NCBI GenBank assembly: GCA_015680685.1
Contig: MNCI01017906.1
Location: forward strand, 136,458 to 200,457
Direction of reading: 5' to 3'
From: Gnetum montanum
Taxonomy: Eukaryota; Streptophyta; Gnetopsida; Gnetales; Gnetaceae
DNA length: 64,000 bases
In this document: positions 1-11,477 of the stretch, piece by piece
Layout of the letters: each line of letters starts with the position of its first letter
Numbering within the stretch: position 1 is the first letter of the stretch
Program-made: the position numbers and the translations under genes
Notes under the pieces: model-generated
Seen by the model: only the letters and a program-made list of their open reading frames with translations
Told to the model about the DNA's origin: nothing
Database searches by the model: none

Positions 1-2030
1 TGACTAATACTCAAGGTATTCTAATTTAAAAGATTAGGAGTATGAAAGAAGAAGGCACAAAAATAGAAGAGAGGATCAAGAAATACATGCATAAAAGGGG
101 TCACTGCTACCACAAAGCCTATGAACATGATCATCATAATGAACCCCTTATGGCAACCTAGAACATGATCAACATTCAAGAATTAGTCTACATACCAACC
201 AAACATGTGTGAGATAGTTGAATTAAAAGGCTAGATATGAACAACATGCATAGATTTTAAGGATGTTATAACACTAATCCTCAACATCACTTTCAAGCAT
301 TCCATGATGCCTATGCACCTCAAAACATAGCAAGTGATTGGTAGAAATTGAAGATATTTCCTAGAACACTTGTGAAGGAAGCAAAATGCTGGTCAAGTCA
401 CTGGAACCTGAATTCATCAAATGTTGGAGTACCATGCTTGAAATTTTTAATGGAAAATATTAGACACATTCACAAGTGTCAAACCTAAGAAAGCAAATCT
501 AGACTTGGAAACAAGGGACTCATGAGACCCTTGATGTAGCAATAGGTAGATATTATTCACTATTACATAGATGCTCAGGCCATGGATTTTCATCAAAGGA
601 TCAGCTAAAGCACATCATAGATGGGCTAAGAAGCAAAACAAGAGAGATCCTTGGGGTTTATGCCTAAGGAAGACTATCAAAATTAATCATCCATCAAATT
701 CAAAGACTTATCGATCAAGTTGTAAAAGAAGAAGGAGAACTTAGAAAAAGGGAATCAACTAAAGAATATAATAGGAATCCATCAATTTGAAAAAGAGAGG
801 CATGGGTATGTGATACCCAAGAGGAAGAAACCTTGGATCAAGTCATCAGGAAAGAGATGCTACCAATACAAAAATCTATTGTTGATGTAGTAGCACAGGT
901 AATGAAAATGTGGGATTTAGTAAATGAACAATGTAGAATAGCACTAAAGATTATGAAGAAGAAAGTAAAACAAGCACTTAATAGAGACATAAACAAAAAG
1001 AAGAAGAAGGAATTTGGATAAAAGAGCAAAGTTGCTTGAATAGCTGGGTACTCATACACCAACTCCATAGATGATGAAGGTTGCACTATATGCTAGTATG
1101 AACATCCTAAGGGATGTTGTCCATTCATGATACATTTGCAAGAAACTAGGGCATATTCACTTAACCCATGATTTGTTTAAAATTAGATGCTAAAACAACT
1201 ACCTTATCCTCAAGGTAACTATAGACCATAACCTCAACCAACATACTATCCTAGTGGAGCCTTATGACAACTACAATAGCACTATCATTAGTAGTGGCAA
1301 CAACTGCAACCATGGGCCATGCGACTGCTACACCAACAGTACCCATACCAAAAATTTAATCCTTATGGATATTATGTCTAGTGTCTGATCTCACCAACAA
1401 ATGCCACTATTCAAAATCCATAATATGATGCACCAGAATACCATCATCTAATGCCACTAAGGACTAATCTAAACCCTCACATGCATTCATAAGCAGGTAA
1501 TCTCTCAAATCCCAATCCAAATCCCTTGCCACCAATGCCACCACTGATAATGTAGGGTGAACTACCATCATAGCTATAGTAAAATAAGGCTACAATGGTA
1601 GTAAATGTATGAATAGAAGATCTCACTAGCAATGCTAAAGGCAAAACAAAGAAACATCCTTTCTTTAGGACAAGTCCAAGGAAGGTTGGCAAAATAGAGC
1701 TTTATCAAGACCATCTTCTTCTAAAATAGGTCTTCTCACTCTTAACAAGCTTCAATCATCATCAAGTCTAAAAATATAGACTATCATGCTCACTATAGTT
1801 GTTATTGATTGGATCAAGGTAGGGCCACTCTCGCAAAAGCAAATTGACCTAGGAGTCCTTTAATCTATTAATGGGTAGCTAGGAATATACCATGCAACAT
1901 TCTACTAAACTTAGATTCAAAAATCAATTTAATCTTCTACAACACATACCAAACATGGAGCCTACCACCATTTAAGAATGTAAAGAAAGAGAGAGAGAGA
2001 AGTGGAATACCATCCCAAATGAGGTTGAAT
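1..2030 (+). pseudogene. Gypsy gag remnant, copy D (5' part outside window)
   Basis: Decayed gag polyprotein of the main Gypsy family, entering from the left edge. One forward frame gives recognisable gag blocks: the WSTMLEIFN / THSQVSNLRKQI region near 425-500, DQLKHIIDGLR near 600-630, and KEEGELRKRESTKEYNRNPS near 725-785. A stop-free piece follows at 833-1021. The short zinc knuckle CTICQYEHPKGCCP sits near 1084-1125, with one stop inside it. A Pro/Gln/Tyr-rich tail then fades out by about 2.0 kb. The same blocks occur in copies A, E and H, which fixes frame and strand. Gag packages element RNA in the cytoplasm. Many in-frame stops, mostly at positions that are Gln or Trp in the sister copies, make this non-functional. 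No LTR or primer site for it lies in the window. Confidence 0.8.
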
Positions 2031-2690
2031 GTAGTTACACCAAAAGGAGATTAGAACAAGGTACATAGTGTACAGTAGGCATAAGTGGACAATGTAGTCA
2101 TAGTCCTTGGGGTGTTTATCTATGAAAACTAGTGTTCTGCTGAAGTTTCTATGTCTACTAGGTTGGCTACCATGGTGTACTTTTGGATTCAGTGTTTTGT
2201 TGGTGGTCTACCACTTCACTTGTTCGCTAGTTCGTCACTATGCCTTTGGTTTTCTCTTAGGTACTTCTTAGATTTACCAACCCTAAAAACGTTTAGGGCA
2301 CAAGTATTTATAGGTTTAGGGTTAGCAAAAAATGTGGGATGACTACCACATGGTGAAGGGGATGGTTGGGACTACACTCAGCGTAGTCACTATTCATGTG
2401 GTGTAACAATGGTGCTGGTGGTGTTGTGCCTTGTTATGCTCTACTAGACTCTACAAGACTGTGACTATGCTAGCAATCATATGTGTGTGCTGAGAAGACC
2501 ATAGGGTACCTAAAAAATGAAATCCAGAGACTATGCTCTATGGGACTACGCTTTCCATGCTCTTGCGTGGGGTCAAATGTAGTTACAATTTTGGGGCAAA
2601 GGGAATATAAGAAAGAAGCATTTTGTTGACTACACTTGTTGAGGGTGAGTTGACTGCATTCTAAAGCTGAGCTGAGCATCGTTGCTACAT
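2031..2690. other. No recognisable gene between gag D and a tandem array
   Basis: I see no protein family here in any frame. The text already carries scattered copies of the 'gactacgctc' and 'gtgtagtc' words that dominate the tandem array to its right, so it is probably the degenerate left shoulder of that array or of the element that brought it. Confidence 0.4.
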
Positions 2691-3560
2691 TGTGAAGGTT
2701 TCTAAAGAATATTCTAGGTAATTATGCTCTTTACAAGAGGCTAACTACGCTCTAGGTTGGGGGAGAGCATAGTCTCAATGCTGGTAAAATTTATGAGAAA
2801 AATGGATTTTTTGCAAACTATGCTCTCCATGAGAAGTTGATTATGCTTCCAATTGGGGATGAGTGTAGTCCCAAGACTTACCAAAACTTGTGAAAACTCA
2901 TTTTCATTCAACTATTTTCTCTACAAGAGCCTAACTACACTCTCAACTAGGGTCAAGCATAGTCTTGACACTTTGTAAAATTTGAGAAAATTGGCCTTCT
3001 ACTGATATGCTCTCCATAAGAGGTTGACTATGCTCTTAACTAGGGGAGAGCATACTCTCAACACTTAAAAAAATTTGCAAAACTAGCCATCTCCTAACTA
3101 CACTCTCTACAAGAGGCCGACTATGCTCTTAATTAGGGTCAAGCATAGTGTCAATACTTAGAAAAAATTTGAAAAATTGACCTTCTTGCTTACTATGCTC
3201 TCAACTGGGATCGAGCGTAGTGTCAACACTTAGAAAAAATTTGCAAAACTAGCCTTCCGACTGACTACGCTCTCTACTAGAGGCTAACTACACTCTTCAC
3301 GAGAGGTTGACTACGCTCCCATCTAAGGAGAGCATAGTGTCAACACTTAGAAAAAATTTGCAAAACTGGCCTTCCTACTTACTATGCTATCTATAAGAGG
3401 CTGACTACACTCTCAACTAGGGAGAGTGTAGTCTTGAAACTTAGCAAAATTTTCAAAAACTAGCCTTCTACTGAGTACACTCTCCATGAGAGGCTAACTA
3501 TGCTCCCATTTGGGGGAGAGTGTAGTCTTAACACTTAGCCAAAATTTGTAGTCGGGATTC
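2690..3560. repeat. Degenerate tandem repeat, period about 95 bp
   Basis: Repeated block built from a Gypsy-unrelated unit: an 'aaaatttgcaaaactggcctt' type stretch, then 'gactacgctctccatgagagg', then 'ctgactacgctcccaactaggg', then 'gagcatagtgtcaacactta'. The 'aaaattt' landmark recurs near 2785, 2880, 2965, 3067, 3162, 3235, 3350, 3444 and 3539. Most steps are therefore about 95 bp, with 73 and 115 bp variants where a sub-unit is lost or doubled. It lies between two inverted copies of the Gypsy family and stops just before the RT start of copy E. Position and period were read by eye. Confidence 0.75.
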
Positions 3561-3603
3561 CATAGTCTAGATTTTATGGTGTTTTAGTTAACATTGATTA
3601 TAA

Positions 3604-4409
3604 CTAGCTATTTTTCATAAATGCATATTCCATGTCAATAGGTAGAGTTTTTAACTCTAAGGGCTCCTGTTTACAACTATCTAGGATTTCCAACTCTCCC
3701 CAAATGATATCATTAGGTCCATCATTGGAGAGTTCACAATGAACTTTCTCTAATTCATCCATGCCTTCAACATAGATAAAATTTAGGCTCTCAATAGGTT
3801 CCATGCAAAGTGTGCTACTTTCAGAATCAGTTGTCCGCCACTAGGTGCCCTCCTATTTTGTGGCTGCTGCGTACAAGCACTTTTGGATTTTAGATTCATC
3901 TGCACACTATCTACATGCTTTGATTGTTGTTCTTTTGATAGACTAGATTTTCTGCACATAGTTGCACCCAGTATCATTGTACATAATGCATGGAACTCTC
4001 TTCTTCTCAAAATTTCCAAATACATTTTCCTTGAAAATCTCTAGGGAAAGATGTTTGATGCCTCTTTGATTGGGAAGTCCTCCTTGTAATTTTCAACTTT
4101 GATCACCATGAAATTGGTAAGATATGATCACCCATAAATAGTGGTCACAATTTCCTCCACTAATCCCAAGGAAATAGTCATGAACTAATCTACTAATTCT
4201 AAACTGATATTGCTCCTTTTTAGTGGAGGCAGGTTCCAGGAATTGTACATTTCATGAAAAATCATATTAATACTAGAACCTAAATTGAGGAGATCCTTGC
4301 ATGGCTCATTTTCTACAATTTGCAAGTGGATGAGAGGACTTCTAGGATTAGCTCTTTTCCTAGGAAGGTTGCCAGCCTTGATCAAATTAGATACAACGTG
4401 GGTTAACAT
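3604..4409 (-). pseudogene. Retropepsin and RT-linker remnant of copy E
   Basis: Reverse-strand aspartic protease region. The conserved PRSPLIHLQIVENEPCKDLL leads into the active-site block LLNLGSSINMI, which in this plant Gypsy lineage is normally LLDLGAS: the catalytic Asp is Asn here. Downstream are the ISLELVD flap region, the KKRVPCIMYND block shared with copies A and H, the KCLYAAATK block, and finally ELEILDSCKQEPLELKTLP, the start of the RT connection. The protease would cleave the gag-pol precursor during particle maturation. Loss of the Asp and several stops make it inactive. It is read with at least two frame changes. Confidence 0.75.
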
Positions 4410-6854
4410 GACTATGTGGATCTTGAGAGGAATTTAGTTTGAAGGGCTATCGAAGGGAATCAATGTAGAGGATGAAGGAGACACAGGGTGATCATCTGCA
4501 TAAGTTGGTGAGGGCTTTGTGGACTATTAGTTTGGAAGAATGGTCTTTTAGGGTATTTGGATTTCAAACCACTCAGCTGAGGAGTTGGTTGTAAGTTAAT
4601 AGACCTAGTAACGTAACATTGTTGCAAGTACATGGGAATTTCACCTTGCATGAATGGAGCATGCAGTAATTGGATTGAGGATGGAGGAACATGTGTGGAA
4701 GGATGAAAAGGATGATAAAGATATGGGGATTCCCCTCTAGGAGATGGAGAATGAGTTATGTAATATTTTTAAGGGTAGTAGTAATGCTGGAAAGAAGTGT
4801 GACCAGAAGAGTCATGCAGAGACATGGGTTGCTAAACATAGTAGCCATGTGGATCTAGCTACCTGTAAGGGTACTGCTGCCTTAGTGGTGTATCCCCCAT
4901 GACTATGGGTGCTGCCACTAATGGTACTACTTGTATGGTTGTGGTGGAGCTCCACTTGGATAATAAGCTTGTTGTTATTGGTAGAACTACATTAGGTTGC
5001 CTTGAGGATAAGGAAAACTTTTGAATGCTTTGCTTTGTGCTAGTTCAGGATTTAGAGCATGCAGCCTAGATTCTTGTAAGTGTGACACAATAGGATAACA
5101 TCCCTTAGGATGTTCATATTGGTATATGTTGCACCCACCATCCACATTTGATTATGACTCCACAACCTCTTCTACTACTATAGCTTTACCCTTATCCCTT
5201 TGGTAGGCACGTTCAGCTTGTTTTCTTCTCTGGCGATCATGATCACCACCTTGTTCTTTGGATTCTTGTGTAATTTTCAAAGTAGTTTGAAATTCTTCAT
5301 CTAAATATTTCCATATTTTGTCAAACTTAACCAAAATTTTCGACATATATTTTTGAATGGGTAAGGTTTTTTGCTACACTACTTCATCAAGTGGTACCTT
5401 CCCCTCGCTATCACATAATCGAACCTCCCTTTTTCTGATAAAAGGATCTTGGTTATACTCCTTAGCACTCTTAAATTTTCTCAACTCACCTTCTTTTTTT
5501 GCAGCCTACTCAATCAACCATTAAATCTTATGGGCTCTTCATTTTGATAGTCTCCGTTAGGCATAGACCCCAAGAGTTCTCCTCATTTCTAATTAGAGCC
5601 CATCTATGATATGGCAAAGTTACTCCCACTAAGAATAACCATGGCTAGGGCATCTATGGAAAAGGGAATAATACCTATACATGGCTACATCCAAGGGTTC
5701 ATGTGTTCTTTGTCACTAGCTTTGGATTTTCTTTCTCAAATTGGACACTCTAGAGTATGTATGATATTTTTCATTAAACAACTCAAGCATTGTACTCTAT
5801 CTGTGAATTAATTCTAGCTCTAAGAGGCAGTACCAACTTTATGCTTCTTTTATGAGTGTCCTGGGGAATAAGTTAAGTTTCTGGTAGTCATTTTCTATGT
5901 TCTGCAAGGCACAATCATCATGAAAAGATTGAAGATGGGTTTGTGGATCTAAGTTATATCCCCCTTCAAATCTGGGGATATTGTTCATATTCAAGCTTTT
6001 TATTCTGCTATCTTTCACATGCCTAGTTGGAATTCTAACTACCACTACAATGTTCAACATGCTTTGAGCTGCCAATAAAGGTTCATCATTGTCATGATTT
6101 CACTAACGCCTATGATGTCCCCTGCTGCCCCTTCATTCATGGCAAGTTCTATGATCATTATCTCATCGTTCACCTTCATCGTAATTCTATTCCCTGCAGT
6201 TTCGATTAGAGTTAGAGGAGGAAGAAGAAGATGTAGATGAAGAGGGTGAAGAGGGAGGAGAACTACCACCACCATGGTGTCTGCCACCCCCTCTTCACTT
6301 ATCACGACCACAATCATCTGGTTTACTATCATCATGATGCTTACCTGAGCTCTTGCCTTAACTCCTACTTTTGCCTAAACTCGGATTGTTGATAGTGGAC
6401 TGTAGATTCAAGTTCAAGGCCCCTTCACTAAAGTTAAGGGGTGGAGAATCTTTATGTTGAGAACCCCTAGATAGAGGGTGTCATTTTAGTTTAGCAAGAA
6501 CAAGAGGATAGTGAAAGGTTTCCCCTTCATAGCTTCGTGGCACTTCTCCTAGTGCTAATCTCATTTACATTATGTTTCTATGGGATGGTAGTCCCTATAG
6601 TCATGGTCTTACACAACATATTCATCATGGAGATCCTGGATGCCCAACCTCTTAAGAGTTTGGAGCAGCATCCCAAGAATAGATCGATTGGGAGGAAACA
6701 CAACGTTGCCCTCCATATCTCTCCACTGCAACTGCTCATCCTAATGTAGGATGAAGGTGAAATCAAGTACAAACTCATTTGCATGAGTGTACATCACTTT
6801 GAATTCTTGGGACACTAGCAATTTTGATTCATCATGCCTGTGAGAAGAAGACAT
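4410..6854 (-). pseudogene. Gypsy gag remnant, copy E
   Basis: The frame opens at an ATG at 6854-6852 (MSSSHRHDESKLL), the same start as in copies A (MSSSNKS) and H (MSSSHRN), which settles the start choice. Parts in order: an N-terminal arm; an Arg/Asp-rich stretch followed by a Ser run near 6200-6260; the capsid block NIPRFEGGYNLDPQTHLQSF near 5910-5980; FPRTLIKEA near 5840-5870; KYHTYSRVSNLRK near 5720-5760; a knuckle remnant near 5075-5130 (second Cys is Tyr); and a Pro/Gln/Tyr-rich tail. Stops and small frame changes are frequent, so no Gag can be made. Confidence 0.8.
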
Positions 6855-6997
6855 TTTGGATTAAAGAAATAATTTAGTGTGCTTAAATTATAGTTATAAT
6901 TATTATTATTTTCAAATGATTTTGACCTTAGGGTTTATTCCAACGATCTTAAACAATGTTCACTGAGTCCTAGATAGCACACATATCAAACTACAAG

Positions 6998-7015
6998 TCC
7001 CTAGAAATGGTGCTA
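6998..7015 (-). other. Decayed primer binding site of copy E
   Basis: Directly inside the 5' LTR, the reverse strand reads TAGCACCATTTCTAGGGA. It aligns with the TGGCGCC[A/G]TTGCC...GGA site that matches the 3' end of plant tRNA-Asp, and which is far better kept in copy A. Differences are consistent with decay. Confidence 0.55.
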
Positions 7016-7016
7016 A

Positions 7017-7876
7017 TGATGAGCATCAAGTAGATCCTATGCCCAACCATACGAATCACTAAGTGTTCATGCATGATCCAATTGAATTTCATGGACTTAT
7101 AGCCTTCTAAGTACACTGGTCTCTAGGAACTAAACCTAACCATTACAAATCATTGTCTTCCCAATTACACTTGTAAAATGCATATGGTTAAGTGTAACTG
7201 AGGCATATGATTTTAATCATTTTTATGTTTTATGTTTTATGTTGCATAAGGGTACATAATATTGTATAAAATAGAATAATTAAATTGCTAATTTGATCTA
7301 ACTAGCTATACCTAACTAATTCTAACATAATCATCTATTTCCACTTATTGTACACATCCTAGAGACATTTAACGCTACTAGGTTATCAAATGTTAAGCGT
7401 TACTAGGATTACCAAGCACCAAGTGTATGTTTGAAGTGGTTGTACTTATGTGCTTAATTAATTAATATTTAGTTTATCTTAATTACTTAAAGCATTAAAG
7501 GAAATTAAATAAAACATTAAATGTAGAAATAAACAATTAATCTATTTCAAAGTGCTACAAGGTTTATCAGAAAGCTCATCTTTATTGCCACATGCATTGT
7601 CATGCTCAGGTACAACAATGCTCAAATAAAGATTTGTACACTCTTTGACTCCTCCTGCGAGTACTTAGAATAATATTCTAACTTTCAAGAAAAAAATTTG
7701 CAAGAGCTTCACTTCAACTATGACAAAAGATGCCATAAAAACAACAAGTGAGCACATATTTATAGGCAAAAATAGACACTGTGTCAATGAGGCCACTTCA
7801 ACTCATCAAATTCCACGTTGACACAATCATGTCAACGGGGCCTTGTTAACGGGACCTAAGAAAATGTGACTCATTA
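7017..7876 (-). repeat. 5' LTR of copy E
   Basis: 860-bp LTR with ends TGATGAG...CTCATTA on the plus strand (CTCATCA decayed). On the reverse strand, U3 comes first. It holds a short array based on GTCAACG-GGGCC / GTTGACA words (7775-7860), then a TATA box (plus-strand tatttatagg, near 7760). The R-U5 part is shared with the other copies: the 'gctcatctttattgcc' block near 7575 and the 'aaccatacgaat' end near 7045. It belongs to the subfamily without GATATC units, like copy C. Confidence 0.85.
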
Positions 7877-8140
7877 GATTGTATGTAGGCTAGGCATAAT
7901 ATTAAGAATGCAAATAAGAGTCACAAAAAAAGTTTAGTGTTTAGTTAAAGCATATAAAAACTTAATTAGAACCAAGAGAAGAAAATTTATTATAGAACAG
8001 TAAGAATATTTTGCTTACCTATTAAAAGAAACCATTTTGACAATGTGTTTATCACAAAGCCTCTTCATCATTTAATTTTTCTTCTCTAGATATTTACTCA
8101 TTTAATAAAAAGTTATTTACAAAAGAAGATTATAATTCTA
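7877..8140. other. AT-rich spacer, nothing recognised
   Basis: Short AT-rich stretch between LTR E and a LINE reverse transcriptase remnant. The last part may already be LINE text, but I cannot align it. Confidence 0.4.
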
Positions 8141-9500
8141 CTACTATTATACAACAAGCACCTCTCTAATTTACTCTTGATGAAGTCAAAGAGCGTATTA
8201 AAAAGCTAGCATTTAGCAAAGCTATAAATTTCGATAGTTTATATGCAGAATTATTAAAGTGGGTATCATATGCTATTCATAGAGAAATTTGACACAAATT
8301 AAATTCAATAATAGAGAAAGGATTAAATAAATATTAGAAAACTAGTAAAGCTATCTTGTTATATAAAAAGAGATAAAAATAATTTGAACAATTATCAAAT
8401 GATTGTTGTGAGTAATATTTTCATTGTATGCTTTGCTAGAAAAGAGAATTAGTACTTGAGCTGAAGGTAGTTAGGTTAGTACAAGGTGTGAAGCAGGTTT
8501 CAAACAAAATCACTTTACTATTGACCACTTAGTTACTCTTAGGCACTACATGAAATTTGCAAAAATTCCTAATAAAAAAGTTTTTTATTTATTTTATTGA
8601 TTTTGCAAAAGAATATGATTCAATGATCTGTACAAAACTATGGTTATGCTTACGTAAAATTAGCCTTCCTTTAGATTTTATTGCAACAATTCAAAGATTG
8701 TATGCAAAATTAATTATTCAAATTATAGAGAATAATTTAAAGAAAAAATTTTAATTTTAGAGCAAAATTAGAGTTAAGCATGATTGTCTACTTTCTTCAA
8801 CTCTTTTTAGTATCTTTATTTGATGAAAGTAAGAATGGTTGTCCAATAGGCAAGATATTCATATTATCAAAATTAGATCCCAAGTAGTGACCCTTCTTTT
8901 ATATGCAGATGATGCTCCCTTGATCACCACTATCGCATAAGTATGTAAAATATGTTGCAAATTTTAGAAAATTATTGCCATTTATTTAATCTTTAAGTGA
9001 ATGTAGATAAAACCAAATTGATGATCTTGGATATAAAAAATACCTATTATAACTTCCATTTTGCAGTTACTATTATGCAAATAGTAGATTCTTTTAAATA
9101 TTTAAGTCTAATTTATATAGACATCTACATATGGGGGAATTGCATCAAAGAAAAAAAATACCAGGATGTTTTGAAGCCTTATATGCTTTCAAAAACAAGT
9201 ACAAGGATTTGGGACTCTAGGTTTGGAAGGTTAGAAAACAAATTTTTGAAACTATAATTTACCCTACTGTCTTATATGGATGTGTTATTTGGAAATTTGG
9301 ACTCAATGCTAAAACTTAAACTTTTCTTCTTAATGACTTAAAGGTGTAGATGCAAACATCTTACTCAATGTTATTATGTGAATGTGATTTATTACCTTTA
9401 AAAGTAAAAGCCTTGTGACAATTGATTACATACACTCATAGCTTGCATATCTCAAGGCAAGAAAAATTCTCTAACGTAGTTCTTGAAGACTTGTGAGATC
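8140..9500 (+). pseudogene. LINE reverse transcriptase remnant (YADD lineage)
   Basis: Forward-strand non-LTR reverse transcriptase in pieces. Landmarks in order: LDEVKERIKKLAFSKA near 8175-8225; the palm motif YFIDFAKEYDSM near 8590-8626, followed by SLPLDFIATIQRLYAKLI; a degraded GVKQGCPLSPTLF box read as RVKHDCLLSSTLFSIFI near 8770-8820; the catalytic LLYADDA box near 8893-8913; MNVDKTKLMIL with SFKYLSLIY at 8997-9115; and SYMDVLFGNLDSMLK near 9270-9310. This order is diagnostic of LINE ORF2. The style differs from the L1-class LINE at 34-38 kb (which has an FxDD box) and resembles the remnant at 59-61 kb. Frameshifts and stops make it dead. Endonuclease and 3' tail are not seen. Confidence 0.75.
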
Positions 9501-9849
9501 GTGGTTGGTATTTTTAGGGGTGCAATGGTTGAGAAAATGGAATATCTCTTAGGAGAACGTGCTATACAATTCTAAAGTCAAGCAGAAGGTAACTAAGAGA
9601 GTCGGTAACAGTGCTTTGTTTGTGCTCCTGAGGCCAATTTTTGGAGCAAAAATATTGAGAAAACATGTAGGATCCCGAGTGAGGAAGCTTCACTAATGTG
9701 ACATCTCACCAAGCCACCGCTGTAATAGAGCCACGAGACTACATGATTGTGGTAGAGTTGTGCGTATTTTCCAAGTAAAGGCATAATATCGCCGTGCAGA
9801 TAACGCCGACCGGCTCCTCTAGTTTTCCAAGGTTTTGTCAAACCTGATG
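9501..9849. other. Left edge of GC-richer low-copy island, no gene recognised
   Basis: Composition changes here from AT-rich repeat DNA to sequence with many intact CpG sites. A short open frame exists on the reverse strand (9593-9841), but it resembles no family I know and I do not call it. Confidence 0.4.
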
Positions 9850-9978
9850 ACGTAGGCCTTAGAAATAAAGGCGTGGTTGTCGTACCGACATTAGCCTACG
9901 ATTAGAAGCGACGTTTATGGCTAATGGCGGCAAATGCGACCACGATGCCTTTATTTCGCAGCAATTGGACGCCTGCGT
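9850..9978. repeat. Imperfect fold-back hairpin (MITE- or miRNA-precursor-like)
   Basis: The arm at 9858-9896 and the arm at 9919-9962 are near reverse complements, sharing GAAATAAAGGC, GTGGT and CATTAGCC blocks. The loop is 22 nt (9897-9918). Pairing extends outward between ACGTAGGC (9850-9857) and GCCTGCGT (9971-9978) across an 8-nt bulge. Arms of about 40 nt at roughly 80 percent identity are unlikely by chance. It lies about 0.45 kb upstream of the MATE TATA box. No flanking target duplication is evident. Confidence 0.6.
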
Positions 9979-10420
9979 ACTTGGTAAACGGCAGTCGACT
10001 GCTTACTGGGCGTGGTCGTGTTCAGTGTCTTGAAACGACGTGAGTGATGCGAACCATGGCAAAGGCGGGAGTAATGCGTATCGTGGCAAAGGGGGCATTG
10101 TGGTGCCTTTAGTGGTGGCAAATATTTAAAGAAGTAAAATGCGAAAAAATTTAAAAAGTATATATTATTTTATTCTTTTTTAATTTACATCTTTATCTGT
10201 TAAGCCGTCCAAAGTCTTTTCAATTGAATCGCAAATCTTCAATTCCTGGCCTGCAAGATTCAGATTCATTGGATACCCATGCCAAACAATAACGAGAATG
10301 CATTGCACTGAGGAAATGAAGGCGTTGTTGTCAGTGCTGTGTATGAGGCCGGCCCTCACGAAGTACGTGAGTGACTCCCGGGAAAGCGTCATTGTCGTTG
10401 TGACCGGCCGAAATTACAGG

Positions 10421-10428
10421 TATAAATA
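10421..10428 (+). promoter_or_regulatory. TATA box of the MATE-like gene
   Basis: TATAAATA, 40 nt upstream of the first ATG of the MATE frame. Expected initiation about 25-30 nt downstream would leave a leader of only about 15-20 nt before the ATG at 10468. A 16-bp word, aataacgagaatgcat, occurs at 10288-10303 and again at 10458-10473 across the start codon. This suggests a small promoter duplication. Confidence 0.6.
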
Positions 10429-11315
10429 GAAGCCAAGACAACACCAGCAAAACTTAGAATAACGAGAATGCATCGTGGAAGTGGTTCCATGGCAAAGGAG
10501 GTGAGAGACGCGGTATCGCTGCTATCGCTGGCAGCTTTCAACAACACGCAGCTGCTCGCGGGAGGCAGTCTAGGAATGGCCTCGGTCAACATGCTTCTGC
10601 ACCTGCGCCGGAGGCCGTTTCTGGAAAGAGGCCTGCTCACGCTCATGCTTATGCTAATGCCAACTGCTCTCTTGCAGTCTACTAATCTGCCCATGAGCCA
10701 GCACAAGCAGTTGGCTACCGCCACAGCCATTTACTGCAGGTGGGCTCTGCCTCAGATGCTCATCAGCTCACACACAAGGGCAATGCCAAAGACGGCACGG
10801 GCATCTGTGGAGGCTGTGGCATTGCACCTACTATTTACTTGGGCTCTGGCATTCGGCCTGAGCCTGCGACTGGAAGGAGTCGCCATGGCCACCTGCTGCT
10901 CCCATCTCGCCGCTCTGGTTCTCAGCGCACACCACCACAATGAAATTTCACTTTCACTTTCAGGGATTTTTTTACCCACCACCACGAATTCTTTATCTAT
11001 GCGGCCGTCGTTGGAGGCCGAGAAAGAGGGCCACGGCGTGGATCGAATATGGTACGATTGCATAGTACTGGCCGCGTCGCTGCTGCCATTGCCGCTGCCT
11101 TCCGTTGCGGCCGCAGCAGTCATGATGCGCACTGCCTCGTTTCTGCATGCGCTCACTGCGTGGTTCACACGGTACTACGCACACTTACATGTCGTTGTAG
11201 TCTGCCCCCTAGGGCTGGCTCAGGGCTTCCTTCTGGTGTTGACTATGCAAATCGCTCAATACCAATGGCTGCACAGCATCGTGGCTAACAAGCATCTGAC
11301 GCTCTACATTATTCA

Positions 11316-11477
11316 GTAATTAGTGCTTGTTTTTATTGGATTACTTCTTAGTTTTTACGTTCTTCTTTTACCCTCTTGAAGTACGTTTTTTGAATTATAG
11401 CCTGCAGCTATTTTGTTTTGTAAAACATTTTTCATCGTACTATATTCATCCTTCGTGCACTTCATTTAATGCTTCAG
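11316..11477 (+). other. Candidate intron of the MATE-like gene
   Basis: Begins GTAATT and ends GCTTCAG after a T-rich tract. It is clearly more AT-rich than both flanks. Its length, 162 nt, is divisible by 3, and joining the flanks restores a Gln codon and leads straight into the second MATE block. Read unspliced, the same frame meets a TAA at once. The donor is weak, so an alternative is simple decay of the region between TM blocks. Confidence 0.5.

Larger units (their letters stand above)
3604..7876 (-). mobile_element. Gypsy element copy E, 3'-truncated
   Basis: Reverse-strand member of the main family. From right to left it has a 5' LTR (7017-7876), a decayed primer site, a gag start at 6854, gag, protease, and the first residues of reverse transcriptase. 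The coding text ends near 3604 (ELKTLPIDMEYAFM, the usual protease/RT linker of this lineage) and is replaced by the 95-bp tandem array. The rest of pol, the 3' region and the 3' LTR are missing. The sequence beyond the LTR (gattg...) gives no partner for a target duplication. Confidence 0.8.

Noticed and set aside
2690-3560. Coding tandem-repeat protein on either strand
   Set aside because: The period is irregular (73-115 bp, not a multiple of 3) and every frame has frequent stops.
5611-6784. Short open frames on both strands (for example 5611-5811 and 6537-6749 forward)
   Set aside because: They are antisense or off-frame shadows of the gag of copy E.
10389-11288. Several open frames on the opposite strand and other frames across the MATE exon
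   Set aside because: High GC in the exon removes stops in all frames. Only the frame at 10468 shows MATE blocks.
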